DNA of 64,000 nucleotides from Ryuthela nishihirai (GCA_038380435.1 JAWZYU010000011.1:80225501-80289500); one strand, 5' to 3'. Positions 1 to 12,696 are shown, numbered from the stretch's first letter. Notes: generated from the letters alone by a model not told the origin. Program-made: numbers and translations.

Positions 1-1
1 T

Positions 2-1910
2 ACTGCATTACTGAGCGATTGTTATGGAGTTTTTGAACGTGCTACCGCTGCAATCGCATCAAGTGTTTTGCACGACGTTGGATTAATTACCGATTCTGAC
101 GTCTCCCATGTTATAGACAAAAACAAAATAAGAAGAGGAAAACAAAATGTTAGGGCTGAATTGTATAGTAAATCTAACGAATTTCCACTACAAGGTCTCT
201 ATATGGATGGGAGGAAGGACAACACGTTAGTGGCAGATCTAGTTCATTCGAAAAGGTTCCGTAGAGTAAAAAAGGAAGAGCATTACTCGCTAATTCAAGA
301 ATCTGGTTCTGTCTACATCGGCCATGTTAATCCAACTTCTGGAAGTTCTGAAGATATTGTCACTTCTATTATTTCTTATCTGTCTGGTCGTGGTATTTCT
401 CTTGAAAAATTAGTTGTCATAGGATGTGATGGCACTGCTGTTAATACAGGTTGGAAAAACGATCTGATTCGCCGAATCGAAATACATTTGGGGAAACCGT
501 TACAATGGGCAGTTTGCCTTCTCCATTTCAATGAACTGCCATTCCGGCATCTGTTTCAATACCTAGACGGTAAATCAACGGGTCCGAAATCTTTGAAAGA
601 GCCAATCGGTGAAAAGCTAAGTGGCTGTGAAAAACGTCGTGATTGGCTTCAAGAGTATTGGCTGTCAGATCCCCACAATAGACAGAAGTATACTAAGTAA
701 GGATCAGCAATATCTACTCGATATTTCCATGGCAATAAAGTCAGGAAACTGTAAAGAGGATTTGGCTGTACGAGATCCTGATCCCTTGTCACACTCGAGG
801 TGGTTGACAACAGCAAATCGAACTCTCAAATTGTACTTAAGTGAAGAAAGTCCCACACCTGAACTTCAAGAAATAGTTGTATTTATTTTGAAGTCATACA
901 TGCCAATGTGGTTTAGTATTAAAACAAGTAAATACTTTACAGAGGGACCAAAACTTGTGTACCAATCAATACAATCTTCAAGGTACCTGCCTGAAGATTT
1001 ACGTAATATTGTCGACCCTGTGATCGAATGAAATGGCTTTTTCGCTCATCCAGAACATTTAATGTTAGCCATGACACACGATAATACAAAACACATAAGA
1101 GAGCTCGGACTTCGACGAATTCTAAAGGCGAGGCAGTTAGATCAAAAGAGAACAACTATCAGAACATTCATGCCGCCAAAACTCAATTTCAAGGCTCAAG
1201 ACTACTCGGAAATAATTAACTGGATGGACTGTGATTTATCTTCTCCCCCATTATTAAAAGATATCAGTGACGATGAGATTAAATCACATATTCAAAGTGA
1301 CTCAGTCCCTAATTGGAGGGGGGGGGGGGGCTCAGTCGGTAGCGCGCCAGACTCGTAATCTGTAGTTCCCAGGTTCGAGTCCCACCTGGGTCAGCGTTGA
1401 GATTTATCTCCGCAAAAATTCCCCGCCCTGCCCACGGTCAGTAGGGGACACCGATGGGCTTGGAAAGGCCGCCGTCCGTCGGATGGGACGTTAAGCCGTG
1501 GCCCCGTGTGCGGGAGAGCCATACCCTGTGCACGTTAAAGAACACGCTGGACGGCCTTGACGGGAGGCTACCATCTGTCTCCCAACAGCTGTTCCAGTGG
1601 GTCCCCTCCCCCAACCTTCTCTGAGCCTTCGGGGTCCATGTGACCCATCCATTTAGCCCATGGTGGTGCAAAAAAGTGTCGCTCAGAGGTAAAACAACCC
1701 AACCCTAATTGGGATATAACATTCAAGACATTCCCAGTTCACACACAGGCAGTTGAACGATGTGTGAAACTCGTGACAGAAGCCTCAGGAAAAGTTTGCG
1801 GAGCTGAGTCTAGGGATTGTTTTATCAGAACGACTCTGCTGTCAAGGTCAACCATACCTAACTTCGCCCATAAATCAGATTTCAAAGTACCTTCAGCTAA
1901 GAATGAGTGA
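2..1910 (+). pseudogene. Broken multicopy transposase-like gene (5' end outside window)
   Basis: Reading is open from the window edge, so the 5' end is missing. I recognise the type as a protein family repeated in many arthropod genomes and usually left uncharacterised. Segments include LVVIGCDGTAVNTG (an Asp-containing beta strand, compatible with an RNase H-like transposase core), ELPFRHLFQYLDG, HSRWLTTANR, RYLPEDLR, HIRELGLRRILKAR and, after the interruption, HTQAVERCVKLVTEASGKVC. Lesions: a frameshift near 625-650; an in-frame TGA at 1029-1031 where the frame continues unchanged; and a SINE insertion at 1317-1702. Skipping the SINE and one target duplicate, the frame resumes at 1713 and stops at TGA 1908-1910. 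Family membership is from memory; the transposase role is an inference. Confidence 0.75.
1317..1702 (+). mobile_element. SINE-A, full-length copy inserted in the transposase-like gene
   Basis: This 386 bp copy is flanked by the 10 bp direct repeat ccctaattgg (1307-1316 and 1703-1712). It starts with a G-run and a tRNA-like head: box A-like ctcagtcggtagcgc, an anticodon-arm-like segment, and box B ggttcgagtcc. The body is unique to this family and the tail ends in aggtaaaacaaccc, with no poly(A). It is the reference copy used here to recognise the family elsewhere in the window. Confidence 0.9.
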
Positions 1911-4249
1911 AAACGGAGATGTTCAATTGTTCAACATGAGTTTCTTGTACTTACGACTCTTCATACAAAAACTTAGTTTTTTCAATTAAAAAATCTGTTT
2001 ATAAATATTACTAATTTTCTAAAATAATTTGTTTTTAAACATTTAAACTTGTATTCAATAAAGAACAAATATAAAGAACATGTAAGTTGTTAGTGTTTTT
2101 TTTCCTTGAACTGTGATCTACCTTTATTTGTAAATTTTTTTCAAAATTTCATTAACTTTTAAGGCAATGCGCGACCGGAAGATGTTGATGGATTTAAATA
2201 ATATTTAAACATTATTTTCTGTGGTTCTAATACATAAGAATTTGAGCTATTACATTCGGGAAGAGGCTAATGTTAAAATTGTTAAAATTAATTAAAAATG
2301 TTAAAAATTATCGTAAAAATGTGAATTTTTCCAAATTTCGGCAAATTTTAGAGCTCATGCGCGACCGGAAGATATAAACCGATTTTATTTCTTTTTTTAC
2401 CCCTTTTTAGTCTTCCCAATTCGCAACTTTTCCGCGGAATTACGACTTGAAAAAAAATTTTGAATTTTTTCGGCCCACCCTAATATTCAACTCTGCAATA
2501 AAATTATTGAGAAAAAAAATATTTTAACGAAGTTTTCATTCATCAGTGTGACTTTTATATTTGCGTCTTCTCTGCCAACCAGGGGAGTAGCCAGAAAATT
2601 TTTAGGGGGGGGGGAAGGCACAAGTTGTTGCAAACAGTGTGACCTCAATTAACCGACCTACGATAATCATCGTTTTAACCGATACATCTGTTAAGCGTTG
2701 AATTTTGTACAGCTAACATTTAGTGATAAAGCTATTTTTCCTAGCACTCCCCTACCACTATACATACACACGCACTCCTTCAAGAATGTGTTAAAAACTT
2801 CTTACAGAAAAAAACAGTAGATTATAGTCACTAAATGTTCCAATTTTAGGATTAAGTTTTTCAGTAAAATTTAAGATAACGTATTTACTTTGGTAATGGT
2901 GCCCTCCTCCTTTTTCCCTGATTAATGTACCCAAAAATATTTTTTTAAAGCTTTCATCAGGACGGAAATTTTTTTCAGAATATTTACAGCGGAAATCACC
3001 GTTTTATAAAAGAAAAACATTTCTAGCAGCTTCTTTACAGTATCAACATGATGTTAACTCTCTTTGACAGATATTCACTGTGTGGATTAATCTCAATATA
3101 ATTTTATATTTATCATTAAGCCTTATTCACATGGCTTTTTGTTTCCATTTCCTTTAATATTTATAATTAAACTGTATTATTATTATTATCTCGAGACTAT
3201 TCACAGTTCCCCTCAAATATCCGATATTTCGACATATCATGAACCATGTACAGGCAGATTAATCGAAGTTTTGCTTTACTCCGATACCATATTATCAAAA
3301 TCCACCTGAGGGATATTGTGGCTCTGACACTGACACCAAATAATAAACCATTTTATTTTAAAGGGGAAGAAGTTACTCCTGTATACAAAGGACAGAGATA
3401 ACCTAAAAGCTGTATTGGGCTTTTCCTGGTTTCTCACAACATACAACATGCAAACAAACACATACACAGGGATGTACCTGCTGATTTACTAGTCAGGTAC
3501 TCTAACCATTACCCACGAATGGGTTAAATGGGCATTTAGTGAAGAAATGTTTAACATACAGGTATAAGAATATCTCAAAAGTAGCTTTATCATTTTTTCA
3601 CTCCTTGGGCATATTGTGTAACATATGTTTCCCCTAAATATTTTCTTTGGAAGACCACACAATTTCATCATACTTAGTAGCAAATATTATTTACAATGGT
3701 TCTCATCCATTGCTGAAAGTATTTTCTCATCAGCAAGGGATTTTGAAGCCTTCAGAAATCACTCAAAGTATGCCCATTTTCCTTGAGAATATTTTTAGCT
3801 TGAGAATAATTTTTCCAAATATGTTTTTCATCTTTTAGAGAAAAAATGTAAAAGTTTTTTGCACCAGAGTAGTTCTTCTGTTCCAGGCAATCTCTAGTGA
3901 CTCCACACAGTTTATATCCAAAAGTATTTATAAGTTTTGAAGGAATGTAAAAACACTTAATTATATTTAAAAACCTCTCAACAAAGAATTTTTTGTATTA
4001 TTAAATGTGTGCTTAATTTCTTAATAGTAAATTAAGAACTAAATGCATCAGATTTCAGGAATGCAAAAATCTTGTCCTGTGTTATGTTACACTGCCTTCG
4101 AGGAAAAAAAATGCGTTAACCATACGACATAAAATGAAGCAAAAACTTTCTAAATTTACCCGAATTCTCAGTTTTCACGATTTTTAATCGAAATATTTTT
4201 CTATCTCTCTTTAAATAAAAAGAATTAATACGGCAAATAACTTGTTTGG
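1911..4249. other. AT-rich non-coding stretch
   Basis: I see no supportable gene. A 17 bp word, atgcgcgaccggaagat, occurs at 2166-2182 and again at 2355-2371 in an otherwise AT-rich setting. A G-run follows a segment reading agtagccagaaaattttta at about 2586, a pattern common in decayed transposons. Short open frames at 3276-3838 have no recognisable domain. Confidence 0.5.
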
Positions 4250-4440
4250 AAAGAAAGCTACATATTCTAAATTAAGCCATAGGTGTCATAAGTATCTAAT
4301 AAGTATAATACGTCACATGTGTGAAGAAAGCAAGACCTCAGCAGAAAGAGAACATACGAAAAGAAACATTCATTACTTATCGATGACTCGAATCCAAATC
4401 CCTTTGATTCTCAACCAAGCACGCCACTCACTAGGCCAGT
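4250..4440 (-). mobile_element. SINE-B, old degenerate copy
   Basis: On the minus strand, the block gacctcagcagaaa and the tRNA-like box B complement (gactcgaatccaaatcc) followed by aagcacgcca match the clearer SINE-B at 15193-15404. The divergence is large and no target duplication could be found. Confidence 0.5.
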
Positions 4441-4859
4441 TGTTAAATTTTTAAAACTATGAACAAAAATATGTAAATTAAAATAATCCACTAAAGGAAT
4501 TTTAGAAAGTAGGAAGAAGCAGCTCAGACTTTTATATCCCTATGCCTCTAAAGGCCACTTGCTAGAGTAGTCTACTACAACTTCGAGACCTACAAGGGCC
4601 TCCTAGTTACGTCCTTTCCTTTTCCTACTAATCTTTTACTCCCAAATTTTCACATTCAATTCGTGGTCGCAAAAATATTTTATTCTCTTTGTTTACGGAA
4701 TCGTTAACTTCCGTTAAGTCCTCTCACAGGTACAGAGGCCCATGACACTTCCAAATTTTGAGACCCCTAGTCAATGTAAAAACTTATTTTCGGTAATAAC
4801 AATTTAGCAATTATTATTTTAATTTCACAAAATCTATATAAAAACTCCTTAGCTAAGCA

Positions 4860-4975
4860 GAGATCGGATAGTAGCTTGTTAGTTTAACATGCCATAGTAA
4901 AGGTTCTGTGAGTAACATAAGTCCTCAGCAGAAAGACACCACCAGAAAAGAAATATACACTGCTCGACATAGAAA
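4860..4975 (-). mobile_element. SINE-B body fragment, degenerate
   Basis: The order atgccatagtaaaggttctg then cctcagcagaaaga follows the body of SINE-B in minus orientation. The tRNA-like head is not recognisable. The neighbouring 4441-4859 holds nothing I can name. Confidence 0.4.
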
Positions 4976-5104
4976 ATGCCTCACCATGAAGGAATGCACA
5001 AAATGAAATGAAGCTTATCGCACATGTAGATAAGTACATGGGAAGGAAGTGATTTAGTTTCTGAGGGATTATATGAATGTGATGGGTGAGGAGACAGTAT
5101 AATG

Positions 5105-6190
5105 TGGCCTAAGTCAGTAGGGCATATGACTGCCATGCTAGACTATACATTCTGCAACACGGCATGCCATCGAGTGGAACTGTCCCCAGGTGGTGTGCTG
5201 AGATATTGCGGATCATGAGTCATTAGCCTGTGTCCGTAATTCACCAACACTGTGAGGCAGTTGTGAAGAGGCTTCATGCCTCTTCACAACTGCCAATGAC
5301 GTCCCACACATTCTCTGTTGGGGAGAAGTCTGGGGATTACGATTATCAAGACAGCACATGAACACCTTGTAGGCAGTGTGCAGGCAAACCCTATCCTGTT
5401 GAAACTGGGCATCATGAATGCCACGAAGATATAGCAACAAATCGGGTTCCAGTCCCTTATCGATGTTGGTCGTGCTATCATCGTACCTGTTATTATTACA
5501 AGAGGTTAATGGCTGTTAAAACAGACCACCCGAAATCGACACGAGGCTGAGGAGCCATATGACACTCGCAATGGTAGCAAGATCAGCCCAGTGACTGTCA
5601 TCTCCAAACTTTCATTGGGCGATCGTTGGCACTGAGAAGCGAGACTTGTTCATGAATATGACATGGTTCCATTCGTCCCAACGTGTGTTTGGTATGGCAC
5701 CACTGCAACAATGTGCTCCAGTAAGTAGCAGTCATTGCAATGACTGGGGAGAGTGAAGACCTGTCTCAGCCAATCTTCAATTAACAGTCCGTGTTGATAT
5801 GGGGATGACTATAGCTGCCGCTCATTCTGTTGAATGTCGTCTGCTGCAACTTGTTATTGAATGCGGCGATCGAGTCGTTCGTATGTCCACCTACATGCAC
5901 TAATCCTACTAGAGTGATGCACGTTAACTTCCTTCAACCACTGTGGCCAAATTCGGCAGACAGTTGTATTCCGATTCATTTCTGCCACAATGTGATGCAG
6001 GGACCAACCAACCGTATGTAGTCCTAGGATGAAGCCTATAGTAAAGATGTCTGTGTGATGATAGGATTCCCGATGACCTCACCTGCTCATTCTCACTCCT
6101 TACACATGCTTTCACCACAGAGATTACTCCGATGTAGTGGCCCACACGCCCAGATGAGGACGACCAAACGTAGCTTCCCTGAGCCATTTT
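5105..6190 (-). pseudogene. Tc1/mariner-type transposase, decayed
   Basis: Read on the minus strand, frame-broken segments follow the order of a Tc1 transposase. Near 6030-5930 is a helix-turn-helix-like piece (GWSLHHIVAEMNRNTTVCRIW). Near 5670-5630 is EWNHVIFMNKSRFSV, the position of the first catalytic Asp, here Asn. Near 5400-5360 is AQFQQDRVCLHTA, carrying the second Asp. A broken SPxENVWD-like segment follows near 5330-5300, and a C-terminal piece resembling SMACRVAECI lies near 5165. Multiple stops and frameshifts show it is dead. Terminal inverted repeats were not located. Confidence 0.7.
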
Positions 6191-6404
6191 GCCCTGTTAT
6201 CTCCCTCAGTTATCACGTGTTTGATTCGCAACTGCACTCTTTTCTATAACACTCCTGTTGACACTAGCCATCTATTTGCATGGTGTTCCAACGAATACTT
6301 TCTGGTGTGGCATTTTCTATGTCGAGCGTGTGTATTATCCTTATCCAATGCTCGTCAGTTAAAAATTACATCTGCCACTGTTGAATCTAATATCAAATGG
6401 CAGG

Positions 6405-6705
6405 GGATTGGCTCGGTCAGTAGCATGCCAGGCTTGTAATCTATAGTTCCCATGTTCGTGTCTCACCTAGCCACAATTGAACACTGCCATCTATCGAATG
6501 GGACGTAAAACCGTGATTTTATAAGCAAGAGAGCCCATATGCTGTGCATGTTGAAGAACATGCTTGATGGCTTTGACGGGAGGTTTCTGTTTGTCATTTA
6601 ACAGCTGTAGAATGTATCCTTTCACCAATTTTTACTGATCCTCTGGTTTCTTCTGACCTGGCCATTTAGCCCATTGCATGAAAAAAGTGCTGCTCAGAGC
6701 TACTC
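6405..6705 (+). mobile_element. SINE-A, degenerate copy
   Basis: The head reads ggctcggtcagtagcatgcc, followed by cttgtaatctatagttccc and a decayed box B. The body keeps gaagaacatgcttgatggc and ccatttagcccattgcatg, and it ends in gtgctgctcagag. It is older than the copy at 1317-1702. No clear target duplication is visible. Confidence 0.75.
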
Positions 6706-7727
6706 AAATATCTAATAAGCTAACTCAAATATCAAAAAAATAAAACCATTGGCAAATGTCCAAATTTTTGACATTCTTTTGAGTCTGAGACCAAACAAAA
6801 TGAACTTTTTGGTCCTTTCTCTTGAAAGGTCCTTATTGTCAGATGCATGGAGGTAGGAAAAGGGGGAGGCGCCCTTACTATCTCTAAGGGTAAGTCCTGG
6901 TGCAGCCTCGGACAACGACGGTAGCCATGTTGTTCCTACTCGGAAAGCTTCGCACACGATAGCTCGTGCACTGAATCCACGGATATATTTTGCTGGTTCT
7001 GCACGTTTTGCACATTCCGTTGCACAATCCGTTTTGCGGATATATTGCACTGGTTCTGCACGTCGGTTGCAATATATCCGCAAATTTTATGCTAATACTG
7101 CTCAATAAAATCGCAATTGTTTCATGTATGAATAGATTCTTATTCAGCATTTAAAGGTGATTGAACCCCCTTTGATTAAATTATCATATTAGTTCTACAA
7201 TTATTGCAAAATAAAATTGATTTTTTATAAAAGGCCAATAATTTTTTTACAGTTATCAAAAAAAAAAACTTTTTTCGACTTCGGTTTTGCATTCACTTTT
7301 GTTTTTACACAGAGTTATTTAACACCACTTAATAATAGTCAACAATTTAGGTATCAAATGAAAGTTACGCAGCATCTTTTTCATAAAATATGGATTGATT
7401 GCAGAATTATATCCAGTGCAGTAAGTAAAGGTAATAGGGGGAATTTTTTTTTTTAAGGACATATAAAACGGAGGGAAAAATGCTATATTGCATTGGAACT
7501 CATCTCTTGCTCCCCCAACTTATATTTTTCAGGTCGATGGTGTTTTTTTTTTTATTTTTCCCCCCCACCCACTTGATCTCGATTCTTTTCCGGTCCTGAT
7601 TCAGTGGAACTTTGGGAAAGAAATTCTCTTCAGAAGAAAGTTCAAAATACAAATTCTTGGAATATATCAAATGCCGCTTTATATTTTATATAAACTTAAT
7701 TATGTAAAACAAATTTTAAATTTGTAA
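6706..7727. other. Non-coding stretch with a short repeat/hairpin
   Basis: No gene is supported. A word close to ggatatattgcactggttctgcacg occurs twice (about 6979-7006 and 7036-7061). The complement of its left part lies at 7066-7083, so a stem can form. The segment gagggaaaaatgctatattg at about 7471 resembles repeats at 27668 and 36918. Confidence 0.5.
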
Positions 7728-7922
7728 CAAATATACCCTCTGAAGCAGCTGCTTGCCACAGAGGTCTGACAGGAACCTGTCTATATGCCATAGTAGAAGG
7801 TCTGAAAGGATGCCAGGACCTCAGCAGAAAAATGACACATACATCCATGCCATGCCTTACCCAGGGTTCGCACCCAGGTCCCTAAGATCAGTAGCCAAGT
7901 GCGCTAGCCACTTGATGGCTGC
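7728..7922 (-). mobile_element. SINE-B copy
   Basis: On the plus strand it runs from the tail side (ataccctctgaagcagctg) through tgccacagaggtctgacagg and aggacctcagcagaaa to the complement of the tRNA-like head (cccaggtccctaagatcagt, then gccaagtgcgctagcc). It aligns along its whole length with the copy at 15193-15404. Confidence 0.85.
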
Positions 7923-9060
7923 CAATGAAAAAACTTGGTGCCTGATATCGAATATGTTAAATAACACCCCCGCCTGCATAATATTTCGAAATTGTATCGT
8001 TGTTTAATCAAAAGTTTCTAATGTTGATAGTGAATATTTAAATAAATTTGATTTTTATCTTTATCTTCAGTCACATTTTTCCATTAAATGCATATTTTAG
8101 AAGTTGTAGAGCTTCCAAGTTAGGTTCTCACTGGCATAACGGAAATTCTGTTGCGTTTCGGTAGGATACATCAAAAACATAGAAAATGAATAATGTGCGT
8201 ATTACGTTCTCTCCCATTTCTTGATTTATTATTTCTTTCTCTGAATTTAAAATAAACCTTTATTTAATCAGTTTACATTTATAACACTGGGAAATTTTTG
8301 CAACCACCTTCCTCAATTCCTAACTACGCTACTGTCAAAAATAGTTGAAATAACAAAAAAACTTCCGATTTACAAAGCAAAACTTTAGCATCACTTATTA
8401 CCTATGAAATATTATCCCTTTGATCGTTTTCGCATGCTTTTTGAGACATCCATATATTACACACGTACCCAGTTTTTAAACACATTCTGTCGTTTGTTAG
8501 TACACTGATAGCACGCTTACGAGTAGGAGCAATATGGCGATGCTCGGTTACAGTTTCAAGCGATAGGTCGCCTCCCTCTCTTCCTACCTCCATGGTCAGA
8601 CGTGCCCGCAACGAGTGCTAAGGGACAAAAAATTGTTCTACAACTCTTATGTTTCTGATGACATATAGCATTGAGCAATTTCAACCTTGAGTCCTATTCT
8701 CAAGAACCACTGACACAAACTGTTTTAGAATCACAACTTGTCTTTTATTATTAGCTAATTTTAGCACCACGTTTTATTTTCCTTTGCTGCAAGAACTGCA
8801 CAAATCGCCCCTTAAATGACACCTTAAATCAATAAATATTTTATGGAAAACATTTCGACATATGGGACTTGAACTCGCATTTTTTTCTCACAAAATATTT
8901 ATTGATTTATAGACGTTAAAAAGTTAACAGGGAAAGCTGTGATTGCCATTTATGTTTAGATAACCTTAAATTCCACATTTTTGAAAAAAACCTAGATTAA
9001 TGGGTAAAATCTCTATTCTGGCAGCCACGGCCAACTAAGATCACCCATGAGAGGAAATCG
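7923..9060. other. Non-coding stretch
   Basis: I see no gene or clear repeat. The short open frame at 8402-8611 on the minus strand has no recognisable features. Confidence 0.4.
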
Positions 9061-10928
9061 CCTTTGTTATTGCATATCTGTTTTCCGACAATGCTGCACT
9101 TGTTTGCCACCAGATGGCACTTCCATCACACTGTTCCGCACTTGCTGAGGAGTCTCGACCTCGAAATTTGACGATCCTCAACCAGTTGGCTTCCCTCATA
9201 TCGCACTTTGTGAACTGCTAGACACTCTGTGTTGACTAGCTTTTCTCCAAGGTTCGTTATTCCCACCCGACAATGCGCATGGCCAACGGAGTGACTAACA
9301 TCCCTTCCATGGTTCAGTGGAACTGCAGAGGCTTCAGGAACAAGGCTGCTGACGTCTGGAACTACATCAACATCATGCCAGTTCCCATCCTTGCTGTCTG
9401 TGAGACCAACCTCCCTGATTTACTATGCCTTCAATCTCTATATTGTGCACACGACCAAGAGTCATTCGCTCTCCCACAATGCGGCGATTCTTGTGCACAA
9501 GAATGTCATGCATCATGCTATTGATCTCACTTTCACCGATGCGAACAGTGATTTCGAAGCATGCTGCATCCGGCTGAACAGCCATGATACCCTGATATCC
9601 TCTTACATCCGGCCTTGCACTACTTTTCCTGTATCCACCCTACAGGATATTCTTTCGCAGTCCCCTCAGCCCTGGATTCTCTGTGGGGACCTTAATGCCC
9701 ACAGCCCATCCTGGGGTGGAGACATCAGTGATCAGCGAGGGGAGGATATCGAGAATGTCATCTTGCAGCACAATCTCTTTATTGCCAACGATGGCTTGCC
9801 CACGTTCTACCGACCTCCGAATACCTACAGCTCCATTGATTTGACCCTCTGTTCTTCCAGCATTGGTCAAAGCCTCAGCTAGTCAGTTGACCCTGACACC
9901 TGGGGCAGTGACCATTTCCCACTGCAAATCTCCTTGCTTCCCAAGAGATGTGCAGCTCAGGTAAGAATGGCAAAGTTTACCGACAGGCAGCTCTTTCAGC
10001 AGATCTCGTCTGAAGCTACAATTAGCTGCCATCGAAGCTACAAATCTCAGCGAAGTGTCAGAGGCTCTCGCTGCTGACACTGATGCCTGCACTGTTATGA
10101 TCTCTACACCTGTGCATCTTCCCCCTCCAGATATCCACTATAAGCGGCTTTGCACCATTCGCCGCCAAGCCAAAAGGCACGCCCGCTGCTCGGGTAGATG
10201 TGCAGACATTCTTCATGCGAGAGGGCTACATGCTGCGATCAGAAGGTACCTTAACCGGCGTGAAAGTTTCAGTTGGCGATCCTTCTGCTCCAGCATCCAA
10301 CGTCTTCACTCCTTCTGGGAAAGTCTGGAAGTTCATTAGGAACCTGACGTGGAAGCCGCAGCCTGCCCTTCCCTTCCATAACCTTGCCCTGTCCCGTGGG
10401 GAGGACTTAGCCACCACTGCTAATGCCTTTCTGCAGCACCTCACCTCTTCCCTTCCTGCTCTACCAGTGAATAATCAGGATATGGCTCAGCTGCCCTGCT
10501 CTGGGGCTGAGCATTGCTATAATGATCCTTTCACCTTGCAGGAACTCGCCTCTGCTATTGGGGTTTCGAAGCGCTCATCGGCCCCAGGCCCTGATGGCGT
10601 CAACTATACTCAGTTAGCTAACCTGTCATCTGAGGCTCTGCTTGTGCTTCTTAGATCCTTCAATAACCTGCACAGTACCTGAGTCATGGAAGGCAACACA
10701 CATCACGCCTATCTTGAAGCAGGGAAACCCACCACTGAGCTGTCCTCTTACAGGCCCATTGCTCTATCATCTTGCCTCTGCAAGATCATAGACTGATCCT
10801 TGGACACCTGGAATGGTATCTAGAGTCCAATGGCCTCCTCCCTGACAGTCTCTCGGGTTTCCGCAAAGAAAGGTGCACATTGTACAATCTCATCATTGAC
10901 TTCACCTCTGCTGCTGATCAGGCGCCAT
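9061..10928 (+). mobile_element. Non-LTR retrotransposon (jockey/I superfamily), truncated and broken
   Basis: From about 9273 the plus strand encodes an APE-type endonuclease: VQWNCRGFRNKAADVWNYI, then ILVHKNVMHHAIDL after a frameshift, then LCGDLNAHSPSWGG and finally GSDHFPLQISL near 9905. An in-frame TAG at 9880-9882 and other frame changes break it. From about 10350 the reverse transcriptase begins, with VSKRSSAPGPDGVNYTQL at 10565-10615, then ITPILKQGNPP, RPIALSS and LSGFRKERCT near 10850. The element is cut before the catalytic palm by a SINE-B, and no later RT domain follows. The 9061-9270 segment, of higher GC than its surroundings, is probably 5' UTR. Confidence 0.85.
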
Positions 10929-11122
10929 CCGTGGTAACATGGCCGAGCTACTGATCTAAGGGACCTGGGTTCGAGCCCCGGGTAAGGCATGTCTGTTTGT
11001 CTCGTTTTTCTGCTGAGGTCCTGCCATCCTCTCAGACCTTCTGCTATGGCATATAAACTGACAGGCTCCTGTCAGACCTCTGTGTGCTTGAGGGGGTATT
11101 TATTTTATTTTATAACAATTCT
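10929..11122 (+). mobile_element. SINE-B copy at the end of the jockey/I LINE
   Basis: The tRNA-like head reads catggccgagctactgatct, then box B gggttcgagcccc. The body has ttttctgctgaggtcctgcc and aaactgacaggctcctgtca, and the tail is gggggtatttattttatttt. It interrupts the LINE exactly where its similarity stops. No LINE sequence resumes downstream, so either the LINE was already truncated or DNA was lost. Confidence 0.85.
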
Positions 11123-12696
11123 GGAAGCCGTTGCTAACCAGTGGAACTTACAATTGCCGTCGATGTGCACAACTCGCATGATAGTAGTATAGTAAATGAG
11201 AGTTCTGGGCCAATATTAAAGTATAGCGGATCCCATGTTAACCAATGGGACACTTTTGGGGAGATGAGCGTTGACGTGGTGTTCGGAAAGACGTTCTGTG
11301 TGAAAGACAGGATACGAGGGGGTTATGTTGGGAAAATGTTGCAGTTATCAACACTTCACTGAATTATTGGGCTGTTGGGGTGTAAAAATTGGTAAAATAG
11401 GAGAAATCGAGAAAAACAAGACAGTTTGGAAAATTAGTTTAAAAAATATGACAGTTCAAAACCAATAGGTAAAATGAGGTTTTCGAGGGCTGCGGGAAAA
11501 AAATATGACAGAAAAAATAGTTTTTTGAGTGCTATCTGTGAATGTATGGATTTTTTACATTCCAGTAAATATGAGGACTAATTACACTTTTTAAGTTAAT
11601 TAGACATTAGTAGGAAAAAGCCACCCTGTTATCGGTCAAGAGGGTCCATTTCATTTTTTCCCACCCACAGAGTCTATTGCAGCATCGATGTAGGCTGTTG
11701 TTTTCAGTATACATTGCAGAGGGGGATCACCGACTTCAGGCATGAGGTCTGCAGAAAATATTAATAACTCTGCTGATAATCTCTTTGTGGGGAAGGCTAC
11801 TGTTCCAAACATGTTTGCGTTGCCGTGACACTGAAAATCTGTTAGACACCTCTTTGTATTAATTAATAAAGACTTAAAAAATCACTCAGGCGTTGAGGAA
11901 AAAAAAAAGTCTGAATTCATATGGGGGAGTTTCTAAACTCTTCATTTCTTTCTCTCCTTGCTTCTCTCCCATTGTATCTAGTCTCTTTATATACATTCAT
12001 TTCGTGCGCAGCATTTGTGGGTTATTGCCACTGTGAGATGCTTGCTTATGCTGCTTCCTGTTCAGATCTCGAAATATGACGTAATGAATGTATTCTGAGA
12101 GACTTCTTGTTGAAGCTAACGGAAATGCAATCTTTGTTGGCTCACTCGGTTCAGAAAGGAGATAAAGATATGAAACTAATATTGGGATGTACTCTCTTCA
12201 CAATGCAACTCCATTCGTGATTACTAAATTGTAGGTTATTGTCGTCATAAGCGCGATGCTTGCTTAGTATTCGTCCAAATCAATTTCTGCAAAACTGGAC
12301 TTATTTTACCAGTGCCTGAAAGAACACAACGACCCGACCTCTTCCGGTGTAGCGGCATATATCTGGAATAAGGATCTCGGTTGGCTTAACATTCATAATT
12401 TCTAAAAAAAAAAAGTATTGTTGGATAAAGTGTTGGGGAACTTTTGTTTTTGGTAGAAAGTATATTATTAGTGGTAAATGGATTATTAATTTTTCTATTT
12501 CTATAATTGCTATTTCTATAATGGCAGATTTAATTTTTTTCAGCTGATTGTTTTATAAATCTATCTATCTTGTCTAAATCCATCTTGTCATACATATCTG
12601 AAATTCGAAAATTCCCAAAGACTTTTAATGTCTTCTGTATCAACTATTCTTTTGGTATATATTCATGACAATCCAATCTTTGTAATTTCAAATATT
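11123..12696. other. Non-coding stretch
   Basis: No supportable gene. Open frames are short and lack domains. The segment at 11640-11880 has a base composition closer to coding DNA and ends in an aataaa, but I see no splice-site or protein evidence to call an exon. Confidence 0.4.

Noticed and set aside
1330..1392. tRNA gene
   Set aside because: The A- and B-box words belong to the SINE-A head. The acceptor stem does not pair and the same sequence recurs in every SINE-A copy.
1438..1671. 77-residue open frame on the minus strand
   Set aside because: It lies wholly inside SINE-A and recurs in other copies (for example 22906-23112, 51607-51873); it reflects SINE sequence, not a gene.
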